DNA from: V1-33 sp964523105
GTDB taxonomy: Bacteria; Verrucomicrobiota; Verrucomicrobiia; Verrucomicrobiales; V1-33
Direction: 5' to 3'
NCBI GenBank assembly: GCA_964523105.1
Contig: CAZFZN010000024.1
Location: 1 to 64,000 of the forward strand
Length of the DNA: 64,000 bases
The notes below the pieces were generated by a model, which had not been told where the DNA came from, searched no databases, and saw only the letters and a list, made by a program, of their open reading frames with translations. Positions 41,664 to 50,844 of this stretch are shown piece by piece (position 1 is the first letter of the stretch; every line of letters begins with the position of its first letter). The translations under genes and the position numbers were made by a program.

Positions 41664-42974
41664 ATGAAAAGCACCCTCGCCCTTTTGCTAACCGTCGGCG
41701 CCGCGCACGCCGGAGGCATTTACTGGACCAACCGCGGTGCCAGCCTGGTGGAACGCTCACTCTACGACGGCACGGGCCGCACCACTGTTCTCTCCAATGC
41801 CGGCGGCAATGTGCGCGGCCTCTGGCTCGATCTGCCCAACAGCCTGATCTATTACTGTGACAACGGTGCCGACATCATCCACCGGATGAACCTCGACGGC
41901 ACAGGCCGCATCAATTTGATCACCCTCACCGCGCCGGCATTTCCCGCGGACATCGAGCTGAACCCCGCCGCCGGGCATCTCTATTACTGCGATCAAACGA
42001 AGGCCCACATTCGCCGTACCAACCTCGACGGGTCCAATCCGGTGATCCTCGTCACGGACGCGACCTATCAGCCTTACTACCTCGACCTCGATCTCGTGAA
42101 CGGAAAAATTTACTGGGGCGACTTCGACGGCATTGGCGCAAACACCGGCAACGTCTTCCGCATGAACCTCGACGGCAGCGGGCGCGAAACCGTTGTCACC
42201 GGCAATCTCGAAACGCGCGGCGTGTGCGTGGATACGGCGGGCGGAATGCTCTACTGGGTGAACCGCAACTTCGCCGGCATCATGCGCTGTAAACTGAGCG
42301 ATCTGCCCGTCAGTGCCACTGATGCATCCAAAGCGAAGATGCTCTATTCCGGTCTCGATACACCGCACGGCCTGGTGCTCGACGTGCCCGCCGGCAAAGT
42401 CTATTGGGCCGACACCGGCACCAACCCTGGCGTCGGGCAGGGCTCGCAGGCCATCAGCCGCGGCGACATGGACGGCAGCGGTCCGCACGAAGTGCTCGTC
42501 AATCTCGGCAGCGAGCCCTGGGACATTGATGTGGATCCGCGCGTCGCCACTTACGCCGAATGGACCGCGCGTTTCTTTGTGAGAAATCCCGGCGCCATCG
42601 CCGCAGCGGACGCTGACCCTGACAACGACGGCATCCTCAATGTCATGGAATGCGCGCTCGGCCTGCGTCCGCGCGTGCCGGATGTGGCCGGTCTGCCTGA
42701 CAGCATCACGCACAGTGAGAGCGGGGAGAGCTTTCCCGCCATCCGCTTCACCCGCCGCACCGGTGTCGCCGGTCTGACGATTCTCCCGCAGCACAGTTTT
42801 GACACAGAGTTCTGGTGGGATGAGACGAGCCCCACGGATGAAATCCCGCGACTCGCGCAGGTCAGCACCACGCCGCTGCCGGAGAACATCGAGCTGGTCA
42901 CTTATCGCTCCATCTACTCCCTGCGGCAAAGTCCGCGGCAGTTTCTCCGCGTCAGGGCGCAGTTGATGCCCTGA
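41664..42974 (+). CDS. secreted YWTD (LDL-receptor class B) beta-propeller protein
   Basis: This encodes 436 residues from the ATG at 41664 (MKSTLALLLTVGAAHA signal peptide); an ATG at 41649 is less likely. Residues about 18-300 form a six-bladed YWTD propeller with repeats such as GGIYWTNRGASLVERSLYDG, NSLIYYCDNGADIIHRMNLD, GKIYWGDFDG and GKVYWADTGTN. The tail (about 300-436) begins with an Asp-rich calcium-type loop (DADPDNDGILNVME) and ends in a beta-rich domain. It probably binds protein or carbohydrate outside the inner membrane. It follows the sulfatase gene by 67 bp in the same direction and may be co-transcribed. Ligand unknown. Confidence 0.85.
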   Translation: MKSTLALLLTVGAAHAGGIYWTNRGASLVERSLYDGTGRTTVLSNAGGNVRGLWLDLPNSLIYYCDNGADIIHRMNLDGTGRINLITLTAPAFPADIELNPAAGHLYYCDQTKAHIRRTNLDGSNPVILVTDATYQPYYLDLDLVNGKIYWGDFDGIGANTGNVFRMNLDGSGRETVVTGNLETRGVCVDTAGGMLYWVNRNFAGIMRCKLSDLPVSATDASKAKMLYSGLDTPHGLVLDVPAGKVYWADTGTNPGVGQGSQAISRGDMDGSGPHEVLVNLGSEPWDIDVDPRVATYAEWTARFFVRNPGAIAAADADPDNDGILNVMECALGLRPRVPDVAGLPDSITHSESGESFPAIRFTRRTGVAGLTILPQHSFDTEFWWDETSPTDEIPRLAQVSTTPLPENIELVTYRSIYSLRQSPRQFLRVRAQLMP

Positions 42975-42980
42975 CTCTGT

Positions 42981-42999
42981 AATGCAAGCAGCGTGCATT
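42981..42999. promoter_or_regulatory. inverted repeat upstream of the His-rich barrel gene, candidate operator
   Basis: AATGCAAGCAGCGTGCATT contains a perfect 6-bp inverted repeat (AATGCA / TGCATT) with a 7-bp spacer, the size of a typical dimeric regulator site. It lies 45 bp before the start of the outer-membrane protein gene at 43044. A metal-responsive repressor of the Fur/Zur type is one possibility, suggested only by the His-rich product. No second copy was seen. Confidence 0.35.
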
Positions 43000-43043
43000 T
43001 ATAAGTTGACCGGCCGGGCAACCCGGGACAATGGCGGCCCGCC

Positions 43044-44324
43044 ATGAAATTGCCGATACTTTGCATTACCACCGTGCTTGCCGCCGCCGCGACGTCCCGT
43101 GCCGGGTCCGGGAAACAAACGCCGCCGGCCGCTGCGCCGGACCAGTCCGCAGCACCGCAGCCGAACCTCTGGACCGGCGAGAATGTCAGTCTCGGCGGCG
43201 TTCTCTTTCCGCATGTGCATTTCAGCGCGGTGTACGGGCGCACCTCGTTCGAGGATGGCGGCGCGTTCGCGGCCGGACATCACGACCCCTTCCGCGACGG
43301 CTGGACAGTCCAGGGCTTCGAGTTGGGCCTGAGCGGACGCTTCAGCGATCACGTCGAGAGCTTTGCCACATGGCACGGATTCTGGGACAGCGATGACGGG
43401 CACGATTTCGACAGCGAGTGGGAGGAGGTCTTTTTGAAATTCAAAGACCTGCCCGGCGGGCTGGAGGTGCGGGGCGGTCAGTTTCTCAACCGCTTCGGCC
43501 TGCACAACGCCACCCACCTCCACGCGTGGGACTGGGCCGACAACTATCTGGTCAGCGGCACGATGCTGGGCGACGACGGGCTTTACACCCGCGGTGCGGA
43601 AATCTCCTGGCGGCTTCCGGTGCCATGGACCAGCCTGCTCAGCGCGAGCTATGGCGATTCACGCGCGGAGATTCACAGTCACGGAGAGGAAGCGGAGGAA
43701 CATGAACATGAAGAGGAGCATCGCTTCGAGGCCGAAGGTGCCGCCTTCATGGACCACTTTTACACGCTCAACTGGACGAACGTCTGGCAGGTGAACGATT
43801 TCCATCAGTGGCGCGGCGGCGTCAGCAGCGCGTGGGGCGACAATGCGTGGGGCCGCACGACGCAGGTTCTCGGCGCGCATGTGCAGTACGAGTGGCGGAA
43901 GAACGGGCTGGAACCAGGCGGCGATTACTTTCGCTGGCGCACCGAGGCGATGTGGCGCGATGCGGACGCCATGACCGGTCACCTGCCAGGTGAAGAACAC
44001 GACGACGAGGAGAAGGAAGATCACGAGGAATCCGTGCCCGGCTCATTCAGTGACTGGGGCCTCTACTCCAGCGCCGTGTACGGCAAAGCGCTGGGGCGCG
44101 GCGTCGTGGAAGGCGGACTGCGCTACGACTACCTCGACGGCGAACGCGACGCCGGCCTGCCGCAGCGGCACCGCGTCAGCCCGGTCGTCTCTTACTACTT
44201 CAACCGCCTGCGCACCGGTTATGTCAGGGCGCAGGTGAACTTCGACGACATCGAAGACCACGGCGGCGAAGACTCCGTCTGGCTCAGCGTCGGCTTCAAC
44301 TGGGGCGGGCCGGAGGTGCGGTGA
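43044..44324 (+). CDS. outer-membrane beta-barrel protein with His/Glu-rich loops
   Basis: This encodes 426 residues with a signal peptide (about 1-20, MKLPILCITTVLAAAATSRA) and a Pro/Ala linker. The rest alternates amphipathic strands (GFELGLSGRFSDHVESFATW, EEVFLKFKDLPGGLEVRGGQ, QVLGAHVQYEWRKNGLEPGG, VEGGLRYDYLDGERD) and ends in an aromatic/hydrophobic strand, typical of porin-like barrels. Two loops are strikingly rich in His and Glu (SHGEEAEEHEHEEEHRF near 215, GEEHDDEEKEDHEE near 325), a feature of zinc-uptake outer-membrane proteins such as ZnuD, although this protein lacks a TonB box or plug. Metal capture at the surface is inferred. A candidate operator lies just upstream. Confidence 0.8.
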   Translation: MKLPILCITTVLAAAATSRAGSGKQTPPAAAPDQSAAPQPNLWTGENVSLGGVLFPHVHFSAVYGRTSFEDGGAFAAGHHDPFRDGWTVQGFELGLSGRFSDHVESFATWHGFWDSDDGHDFDSEWEEVFLKFKDLPGGLEVRGGQFLNRFGLHNATHLHAWDWADNYLVSGTMLGDDGLYTRGAEISWRLPVPWTSLLSASYGDSRAEIHSHGEEAEEHEHEEEHRFEAEGAAFMDHFYTLNWTNVWQVNDFHQWRGGVSSAWGDNAWGRTTQVLGAHVQYEWRKNGLEPGGDYFRWRTEAMWRDADAMTGHLPGEEHDDEEKEDHEESVPGSFSDWGLYSSAVYGKALGRGVVEGGLRYDYLDGERDAGLPQRHRVSPVVSYYFNRLRTGYVRAQVNFDDIEDHGGEDSVWLSVGFNWGGPEVR

Positions 44325-44333
44325 GTCAGTTAT

Positions 44334-45314
44334 TCATCCCGTCGGCACGATTCGCACCATGACCCAGCGGTGATCCGAGCCGGGGGCTTCGCGGACGATG
44401 CGTTCGGCCACCAGCAGTTCCCAGGAGACCAGCACATGATCCAGCGGCAGGCCCAGCGGGGTGCTGGCAATGTTCCATGTGTTCGCGAGACCGAAGCCGC
44501 GGGCGGAGTCGCGCAGGCCGGTTTGGTCGCAGAGGGTGGTGAAAGCATTGGCGAAAGGCGTGCTGTTCAGATCTCCTGCGATCACCATGTTTCCGCCTCC
44601 GCGTTCAAAGAGCAGGGCAGGCCACTCCTCGAACGAGGCTCGCCATGTGTCGAACAATTCCGGACGCATTGGCGGCGGCGGATGCACGCCCAGCAGAGTG
44701 ATGCGCTGATGAGCCAATTCGAGAACGGCGCGGACCACGGGCACTCCGCCGGCCACCTCCAGAACTCCCGCGTTCATCAGCGGCAGTTTGCTGGCGAGAC
44801 AGATGCCGGAATAGCCCGGCAGCGGTTCCTCCATGCGGTGAGGGTAATCTTTCCACAAGGCCGCGGCGAATTTCTCCTGCCACTCGGGCGTGTATTCCAT
44901 CAGCAGCAACACGTCAGGATTCGCCTCCCGGAGGGAAGCGATCATCCGGTCCGGCTCGCGGCATTCGTAAAGCAGATTGCACGTTAGGAGGGTGAACGAC
45001 TGTCCGGGCTCCAATACGCTGCCTTTCCGCGAATACTCGACCACCGGCCAGCCCTGCCAAAGTCCCGCGAGCAGCGCGATGGCGGCGAACTTCCAGTCGC
45101 GCAGGAGCAGCAGCAGCGCGCCGGTGCCGAGGCCGATGACGGCATTCCAGAGCCGGAAGTGCCGCAGCAGTTCCATAAGGAAATTGTCGAACGGCAGCAG
45201 CAGCGCCGCGCACGCCAGCGGCATGGCCACGGCGATGAAGCGCAGACGGCGGACGAAGAAGCGGCGCAGCTTCGCGGGTTTCGGAGATTCAGGTGGGGGC
45301 GGGGGACCGCTCAT
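44334..45314 (-). CDS. endonuclease/exonuclease/phosphatase (EEP) family membrane protein
   Basis: This encodes 326 residues from the ATG at 45314. After a basic N-terminus there are two or three membrane helices (about 25-105: LRFIAVAMPLACAALLLPFD, LWNAVIGLGTGALLLLL, FAAIALLAGLWQGWPVV). The EEP domain (about 115-325) has TLLTCNLLYECREP, the catalytic Glu-type position in ANPDVLLLMEYTPEWQ, ITLLGVHPPPP, the nucleophile region VIAGDLNSTPF, and C-terminal LPLDHVLVS and GSDHRWVMV. It is predicted to act on phosphodiesters outside the cytoplasm or at the membrane. It converges on the barrel gene with 9 bp between stops. Substrate unknown. Confidence 0.9.
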   Translation of the reverse strand: MSGPPPPPESPKPAKLRRFFVRRLRFIAVAMPLACAALLLPFDNFLMELLRHFRLWNAVIGLGTGALLLLLRDWKFAAIALLAGLWQGWPVVEYSRKGSVLEPGQSFTLLTCNLLYECREPDRMIASLREANPDVLLLMEYTPEWQEKFAAALWKDYPHRMEEPLPGYSGICLASKLPLMNAGVLEVAGGVPVVRAVLELAHQRITLLGVHPPPPMRPELFDTWRASFEEWPALLFERGGGNMVIAGDLNSTPFANAFTTLCDQTGLRDSARGFGLANTWNIASTPLGLPLDHVLVSWELLVAERIVREAPGSDHRWVMVRIVPTG

Positions 45315-45427
45315 GGTTTTGTCCACGGAATGACACGGCCGCGGCGCGGATGCAACGACACGCCCTGCCGCCCGATTGCCAAAACTATCCCGTGCATCCG
45401 CCGCCGTCCGCGCGTAGGCACCGCGAC

Positions 45428-46780
45428 ATGTCATTTCTCACCCTCGGGCTCGACGACCGCATTCTCCGGGCCATCAAGGACGCCGGCTATACGGAGCCGA
45501 CGCCCATTCAATCCGCCGCCGTGCCCGTCGTCCTCGCCGGGCATGATGTCATCGGCATCGCGCAGACCGGCACCGGCAAGACGGCGGCCTTCACGCTGCC
45601 GCTGCTCACGCTGTTGAGTGCCCGGCCGCCGGCGCCGGGACGCCGCCGCACGCGCACGCTGGTGCTCGCGCCCACGCGGGAACTGGTGGTGCAGATCGAG
45701 GAAAGTGTCCGCGCTTATGCGCGGCATCTGCCGGCGCTGCACATCGCCAAAGTCTTCGGCGGCGTCGGCGAGCGTCCGCAGATGGACGCACTGCGCGCGG
45801 GCGCGGATATTGTTATCGCCACGCCGGGCCGCCTGCTCGATCTCATGGCTCGCGGCTGTGCCGATTTCAGCGGGATGGAGTTTCTCGTGCTCGATGAAGC
45901 GGACCGGATGCTGGACATGGGTTTCGTGCCCGCCATTCGCCGCGTGGTCAAAGCCCTGCCCCGCCAGCGCCAGACGCTGCTCTTTTCCGCCACCCTGAGC
46001 AAAGAGATTGAAGTCCTGACCAAAGAGTTCCAGCAGCATCCGAAGAAAGTGGAAATCGGACGCCGCAGCAATCCCGCCGAGACCGTCACGCAGTTCGTCT
46101 ATGAAGTGCGCAAAGACGACAAGCCTGCGCTGCTGGCGCATCTCCTGCGCGATCCGGCCATGGACACGGTGCTCGTCTTCACGCGCACCAAACACGGCGC
46201 GGACAAAGTGGCGAAACGCCTCGCGCGCGACGGCGTCACCACCGCCGCGCTGCACGCCAACCGTTCACAAAGCCAGCGGTTGCGTGCGCTCCAGGATTTC
46301 AAAAGCGGCAAGGTGCGCGTGCTCGTCGCCACGGACATTGCCAGCCGCGGCATCGACGTGGACGGCATCTCGCATGTGGTGAACTTCGACTTCCCGCCTC
46401 ATGTCGAAGACTACGTCCACCGCATCGGACGCACCGGCCGCGCCAATGCGATCGGCGACGCCATCAGCTTCGTCACCAGCGAAGACTACGGCGCGCTGCG
46501 CGGACTGGAGAAATTTATCGGCCGCGGCATCGTGCGGAAGACCGCCGAGGGGTTCGTGAGAGATACCACTCCTGTGCGCGACGAGCGCGCCCGCCCGCCG
46601 CAGCAGCGGCAGCAACAGCAGCGGCGATCGCAGCACGGAGCTCGTGGCGCTTCACACCCGCCGCGCCCGCGTCCGCAGCAGCATGTCGCTCGTCCCTCCA
46701 ATACGGTGACTCAGGCGGCGGAAGAGGAATCGGGGACATGGCGCCGTCCATCGCTGGGCCGGCGCTCGCGAAGAAGGTGA
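45428..46780 (+). CDS. DEAD-box ATP-dependent RNA helicase, RhlE-like
   Basis: This encodes 450 residues from the ATG at 45428 (MSFLTLGLDDRILRAIKDAG). All helicase motifs are present: Q motif (GYTEPTPIQSAAVP), motif I AQTGTGKT, Ia PTRELVVQ, Ib TPGR, II DEAD (VLDEADRMLDMGF), III SAT, IV VFTRTK, V ATDIASRGID and VI HRIGRTGR. The C-terminal tail (about 375-450) is Arg/Gln-rich (RPPQQRQQQQRRSQHGARG), typical of RhlE and used for RNA binding. It unwinds RNA during ribosome assembly or decay. It is divergent from the EEP gene with 113 bp between starts. Confidence 0.95.
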   Translation: MSFLTLGLDDRILRAIKDAGYTEPTPIQSAAVPVVLAGHDVIGIAQTGTGKTAAFTLPLLTLLSARPPAPGRRRTRTLVLAPTRELVVQIEESVRAYARHLPALHIAKVFGGVGERPQMDALRAGADIVIATPGRLLDLMARGCADFSGMEFLVLDEADRMLDMGFVPAIRRVVKALPRQRQTLLFSATLSKEIEVLTKEFQQHPKKVEIGRRSNPAETVTQFVYEVRKDDKPALLAHLLRDPAMDTVLVFTRTKHGADKVAKRLARDGVTTAALHANRSQSQRLRALQDFKSGKVRVLVATDIASRGIDVDGISHVVNFDFPPHVEDYVHRIGRTGRANAIGDAISFVTSEDYGALRGLEKFIGRGIVRKTAEGFVRDTTPVRDERARPPQQRQQQQRRSQHGARGASHPPRPRPQQHVARPSNTVTQAAEEESGTWRRPSLGRRSRRR

Positions 46781-46823
46781 GAGCGTTTGATCAAGGCGTA
46801 ATCCCGGTCCGGCAAAGAGGCTG

Positions 46824-46902
46824 CAGCAAGTCCGCCCCGGCCTTGTCAGGATGTTCCGTTCCGGCGATTACTCATCAAAGGCCGGGACGGCCTTGCTGCG
46901 GC
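46824..46902. repeat. hairpin repeat related to 21544-21619
   Basis: The left arm GCAGCAAGTCCGCCCCGGCC (from 46824) pairs with the right part GGCCGGGACGGCCTTGCTGC (46880-46899). The right arm shares GGGACGGCCTTG with the element at 21544-21619. It is intergenic, between the helicase stop and the end of the glycosyltransferase gene, and may act as a bidirectional transcription barrier. Confidence 0.7.
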
Positions 46903-46919
46903 ACTGCGCAGTCCCCGTG

Positions 46920-48356
46920 CTACGGCCAGAGCAGCGGATGCTGCAGCCAGTGTTGCAGCAGCGGCGCGATAACAGCGGGAGCCCGCTGGGGCCAGGCGGC
47001 ATGCGGCGCGCGGCGGTTTTCGGCGCGCAGGAATTCATGTGCCCACACTTCCGGCGTCCAGGTATAAGTGAAGGGCGCATTTGCAGCAGACGGACGGGCA
47101 TGGAGGCCGCGTGGATTGGCGATGTGCGCAGACAGCGCCTCCAACTGCCCCGCCAGGCTGAGGCGTCCGAAATCCGTTTCCTCCGGCGGAGGGAACGTGC
47201 GCGCCGCGTGATGAAGCTCCGCCGGCAGCAAAGCACACAGCTTTTCCGGGCCGGCAGCAACGTGCGGGATCTCGCGCGCCGTCTCGTAGAAATGCGGCGG
47301 AACCGGCAGCGTGTGCCATTGTTCCGCGAACGGCACGCCGAGATGTTGCAGGGTGGTCTCCAGTCCGTGGGGGATGCGCGCACAGCACGGGCGCCGGAGC
47401 AGCGCGGCCTCACAGTAAGGCAGGCCAAAGCCCTCGCGCAGCGAAGTGACGATCACAGACTCCGCGGCGGTCATCAGCGCCGGCACGGACGGACAGTCCG
47501 GGTGCTCAGTGAGGCCGGAAAAAAGCGGCCATCCGTTCGACGCGGCAGCAGTAGTCAGTGTGTTATAATATTGTTCTTCAGCTGCCGAACTGGGTCCGCC
47601 CGTGGTGACGGTGACCGCATCGGGGGCCAGGCTTTGCTGCATGAAGAGCGCCTCCGCGAGATTCTTCCTCCGCAGCGCGCGGCAGGGATAGATCCACCAT
47701 GAGTCCGCGCCGGTGCGACGGCGCAGGAAGTCGCGGGCGGCGGCAGTCTCCGCCGGCGTGACGCGCGGCATGCTGAGCGGATTAGGCAGGAAGCTAAACT
47801 CTGCACCGGTCCAGTCGGTGAGACGTTGCGCATCGGTGAGATTTACGCAGAAGTGGCGCGTGTTGTCCGTCAGCGGCAGCGTGGCCTGCACGGCTTCCGC
47901 CAGGGTGGTGAATCCCTGTGCCTGAATTTCCGGCCAGCGCTCCCAGCGTCCGTCCCACCACCAGTCGTGGTGATGCAGCCAGAGCGGCGTGGTTGTTGGC
48001 AGAGCAGCGAGTTCCTGCGCCAGCAGAAGATTGCGGCCCACGCTGAGATTGTGCGCCCAGAAGGTCACGCCGGGCTTCGCGAGTTGGTGCAACGAGGCGC
48101 GAATGCCGGCGCGCACTTCCATTGCGGACTGTTTCAGTTCCGACCAGTAGCCCAGCGCCGGCTCGATATGCCACGCAACGACGCACGGATGCAGCGCGGC
48201 TTCCATCTGCGCGCGCCAGGCATCATCCGGCGCCCCGCCGGCGGCCAGCGTGACCCGCGTGCATCCGGTGGCGCGCACGAGCGCAGGCAAGCCCAGTTCG
48301 ATGACGCGCCGCACGCCCCCCGGACGGAAGTGGTAGTGCAGCACGCAAAGTTCCAT
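46920..48356 (-). CDS. GT-B fold glycosyltransferase (GT4-like)
   Basis: This encodes 478 residues. The N-terminal Rossmann half starts ELCVLHYHFRPGGVRRVIEL, a common GT4 acceptor-side motif with Gly-Gly-Val. The C-terminal donor-binding half has WWIYPCRALRRKNLAEALFM, VTVTTGGPSSAAE, and the retaining-GT signature SLREGFGLPYCEAALLRRPC (E-x7-E type). The extreme C-terminus is an unassigned extension of about 80 residues. It probably transfers a sugar from a nucleotide donor to a surface or storage glycan; donor and acceptor are unknown. It starts 3 bp after the aroB stop and is co-transcribed with it, although the functional link is not obvious. Confidence 0.8.
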   Translation of the reverse strand: MELCVLHYHFRPGGVRRVIELGLPALVRATGCTRVTLAAGGAPDDAWRAQMEAALHPCVVAWHIEPALGYWSELKQSAMEVRAGIRASLHQLAKPGVTFWAHNLSVGRNLLLAQELAALPTTTPLWLHHHDWWWDGRWERWPEIQAQGFTTLAEAVQATLPLTDNTRHFCVNLTDAQRLTDWTGAEFSFLPNPLSMPRVTPAETAAARDFLRRRTGADSWWIYPCRALRRKNLAEALFMQQSLAPDAVTVTTGGPSSAAEEQYYNTLTTAAASNGWPLFSGLTEHPDCPSVPALMTAAESVIVTSLREGFGLPYCEAALLRRPCCARIPHGLETTLQHLGVPFAEQWHTLPVPPHFYETAREIPHVAAGPEKLCALLPAELHHAARTFPPPEETDFGRLSLAGQLEALSAHIANPRGLHARPSAANAPFTYTWTPEVWAHEFLRAENRRAPHAAWPQRAPAVIAPLLQHWLQHPLLWP

Positions 48357-48359
48357 GCG

Positions 48360-49451
48360 TCAGGAAACGCTGCGCAGGTGCTCCACGGCGGCGAGGATGT
48401 CGTCGCGCGTGACGTCGCTGCTGACAAAGGCGTCGCCGAGGCCGCGCAGGAGCACGAAACGGATCGCGCCCTGGTCGAACTTCTTGTCGCGGCCCAGCTT
48501 CTCCATGATTTGCTCCGTGGTGATGCTCTCCGGCAAAATCAGCGGCAGGCGGAACGCGGCCAGCAGCGTGAGCAGGGCGGTGCTGTCCTCGCGCGACAGG
48601 CCGGTGTGCTTTTCCGATAGGAACAACGCCGCGCGAATGCCGAGCGAGATGGCTTCGCCGTGCAGCAGTTCGCCATAGCCGGCGCTGGCTTCGATGGCGT
48701 GGCCGATCGTGTGGCCGAAATTGAGCAATGCGCGCAGGCCTTTGGTTTCAAACTCGTCCTCACTGACAATCGCAGCCTTGATGCGCACATTGTCGGCAAT
48801 CAGCGGGGCAAGGCCATCGCGGCGCTCGCTGGCCACGGCGCGCGCGATCAGCGGCAACATCGCGGCGTCGCGAATCGCCGCGTGTTTGATGATTTCCGCA
48901 AAGCCTTCGTTGTACTCGCGCGCCGGCAGCGTGCCGAGCGTTAGCGGATCGATCAGCACCCGCCGCGGCTGGTGAAACGTGCCGAGGAGGTTCTTGCCCT
49001 CCGGCGTGTTGATCCCCGTCTTGCCGCCCACCGAACTGTCCACCACACTGACAATCGTCGTCGGAATCTGGACGTAGGGAATGCCGCGGTAGAAAATGGA
49101 CGCCGCAAAGCCCGCAAGATCACCGATGACGCCGCCGCCGAGCGCCACGAGAAACGCCTTCCGGTCCAGCCCCGCCTGAATCATGCCGCGCGTCACGCTT
49201 TCCAGCGCCGCGAATGACTTCGACGGCTCGCCCGCCGGCACGGTGATCAGGTGCGGCGCGAAACCCGCCGCGCGAAGACTTGCGCACACATTCTCACCAT
49301 AAAGCGGCGCCACCGTGTCATCGCTCACCACAGCGCACGCCTTCGCCTGCGGAAAAAGCTCCCGCGCCTCGCCGCCCGCTGTCGCGAGCAGGCCGTCGCT
49401 GATGCGAACATCGTAGGATTTTTCCGCGAGAGATACGGGAATGGTGAGCAT
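48360..49451 (-). CDS. aroB: 3-dehydroquinate synthase
   Basis: This encodes 363 residues, the normal AroB length. The start at 49451 gives MLTIPVSLAEKSYDVRISDG. Family motifs are NAD-binding GGGVIGDLAGFAASIFYRGI, QIPTTIVSVVDSSVGGKTGI, NLLGTFHQPRRVLIDPLTL, EYNEGFAEIIKHAAI, and zinc ligands around LLNFGHTIGHAIEASAGYGE and LHGEAISLGI. It converts DAHP to 3-dehydroquinate, the second step of the shikimate pathway. It is followed after 3 bp by the glycosyltransferase gene. The other shikimate genes are not in the window. Confidence 0.97.
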   Translation of the reverse strand: MLTIPVSLAEKSYDVRISDGLLATAGGEARELFPQAKACAVVSDDTVAPLYGENVCASLRAAGFAPHLITVPAGEPSKSFAALESVTRGMIQAGLDRKAFLVALGGGVIGDLAGFAASIFYRGIPYVQIPTTIVSVVDSSVGGKTGINTPEGKNLLGTFHQPRRVLIDPLTLGTLPAREYNEGFAEIIKHAAIRDAAMLPLIARAVASERRDGLAPLIADNVRIKAAIVSEDEFETKGLRALLNFGHTIGHAIEASAGYGELLHGEAISLGIRAALFLSEKHTGLSREDSTALLTLLAAFRLPLILPESITTEQIMEKLGRDKKFDQGAIRFVLLRGLGDAFVSSDVTRDDILAAVEHLRSVS

Positions 49452-49704
49452 GGGGAGAGTGGGAGCAGGAACTTCCAAATTCCGAAATCCAAATCCCAAA
49501 GAAAGTCCAATGGGCAAATTTCACGCTCCCATCTGACGCTCCGCCCTTGTGCCGCTCCACTGCTGTATGTCCACTGCTCTGGGAGGGATCTGAACTCCAC
49601 ACTACAAAAAACTATGCCGTGACGCTCACCCGTGCGAACTGCCCCCGACAAAATCTTCCTGAAAATGTAATTGGCGAAGCCGTGTTGCCATAGGACGATC
49701 CGTT

Positions 49705-50472
49705 ATGACCGTGATAATTCTCGTTGTGCTAGCGTCAGTCGCTGCACTGTATCTTTCCAAACCACAACGCCCGTGGCTGGCACACGCCGCCACGCTCATT
49801 TTGCTGGTCGCCGGCGGATGGCAAATCCATGAAAGGAAGCAGTCTGACGCTCGCGTGAAGCTTGTTTCCGAGTATATTGATCGGGAGGTTGGGATCGCTG
49901 TCGCTCAGTACTTGGATCTATTGCAAAAAATGACCTTCTACGGCTCCGACGGATGGCTTCCGGCAAACGAGGAAGAGTTCTTTTCAGAAAAGACTGCTGA
50001 GATTTTGGCGCATCATGTGAATATTGATGAGCGCGCACCGGTTTTGCCGAGCGTCACTTGGAGGGCAGAGGTCCATCTACGCGGGACGGCATTACGGAAG
50101 ATGGTTTCCGACCTATTATTGCGGAACACTGAGTATTTGGAGACTGAAATGGTGGTCGCCCTGAGAAAATGTGTGGAGATGCATGTCCTCTCCGGGGCTG
50201 GATCTCATGTGGATCGATTACATCTCCTTGCGGCTGTCGCGAAACCAGAGAGTCCTCAACCATCGTCTGTGTGGCTTCCTTGGCCTAACGGCCCGGAGAT
50301 GCTCTCCAGTGACTTGGAGGTGCTGCAAGAGATCGTCGGAGTTCTCCGAAAATCCAAAGGCAAAGACTGGTTGGCCCTGGGATATAAACATTCCCGCAAA
50401 CAGCCTGACACTACTCCCGGAAAGCATCGCGTGGCTTCCCCGTCGCTCTGGAAGCTGCACGAAACAAAATAG
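49705..50472 (+). CDS. membrane protein of unknown function
   Basis: This encodes 255 residues with two adjacent N-terminal membrane helices (about 2-17 TVIILVVLASVAALYL and 24-42 LAHAATLILLVAGGWQIH), then a soluble mostly helical domain (SEYIDREVGIAVAQYLDLLQ, RKMVSDLLLRNTEYLETEMV, CVEMHVLSGAGSHVDRLHLL). No family was recognised. G+C and codon use (ATT, TTG, GAG/GAA mixed) are less extreme than in neighbours, and the flanks at 49452-49704 and 50473-50840 are also A+T-richer, so this is probably an acquired segment between aroB and the SPFH operon. It is not obviously linked to either. Confidence 0.68.
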   Translation: MTVIILVVLASVAALYLSKPQRPWLAHAATLILLVAGGWQIHERKQSDARVKLVSEYIDREVGIAVAQYLDLLQKMTFYGSDGWLPANEEEFFSEKTAEILAHHVNIDERAPVLPSVTWRAEVHLRGTALRKMVSDLLLRNTEYLETEMVVALRKCVEMHVLSGAGSHVDRLHLLAAVAKPESPQPSSVWLPWPNGPEMLSSDLEVLQEIVGVLRKSKGKDWLALGYKHSRKQPDTTPGKHRVASPSLWKLHETK

Positions 50473-50844
50473 CTGCCCTGACCAGTTCTGACCGGGCCCA
50501 CTCAAGAGGCCTAGGCAATTGTCGCTCGCATGAACGTGATTAAATCTGCGGAGGCCAGCGGCGGTTTCGGCGAAATCCGCGAAACCTGTTGAGCTCTCCA
50601 ATGACGCGGAGCCTCCCGGAGAGGCGTGCGGCGATTGGAAGTGGCGGGTTGCAGCCTCCATTTGAAAACAATCGCGCAGCGCACTTCGAGAAAAGTGGCC
50701 TGCGGCGTCTTTGGCAAATGGCGCCACAGCCCACGACTCCCAGTGGGGCGGCGCGTCGTCAGAAGCATGACGCGAAAATCCTTTCGCCGGCGAGAACGGA
50801 ACTTGGTGATGGGCCGGCACGCTCCATTCACAAGATGGATAGCT
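50473..50844. other. non-coding stretch before the SPFH promoter
   Basis: There are 372 bp without a convincing gene. Short open frames on both strands overlap each other and have no family features or plausible start signals. Base composition is mixed, possibly degenerate remains of a former gene. It ends at the promoter with TTGACA at 50845. Confidence 0.5.

Noticed and set aside
46740..46919. Small gene between the helicase and the glycosyltransferase
   Set aside because: The frames present run through the hairpin repeat at 46824-46902 and have no start context or family signal.
49540..49694. Possible extra copy of the NTVTLTR gene tail (NYAVTLTR readable near 49609-49632)
   Set aside because: Only about 13 bases agree with the copy at 1-71, the rest differs, and the frame continues differently. 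It is likely chance.
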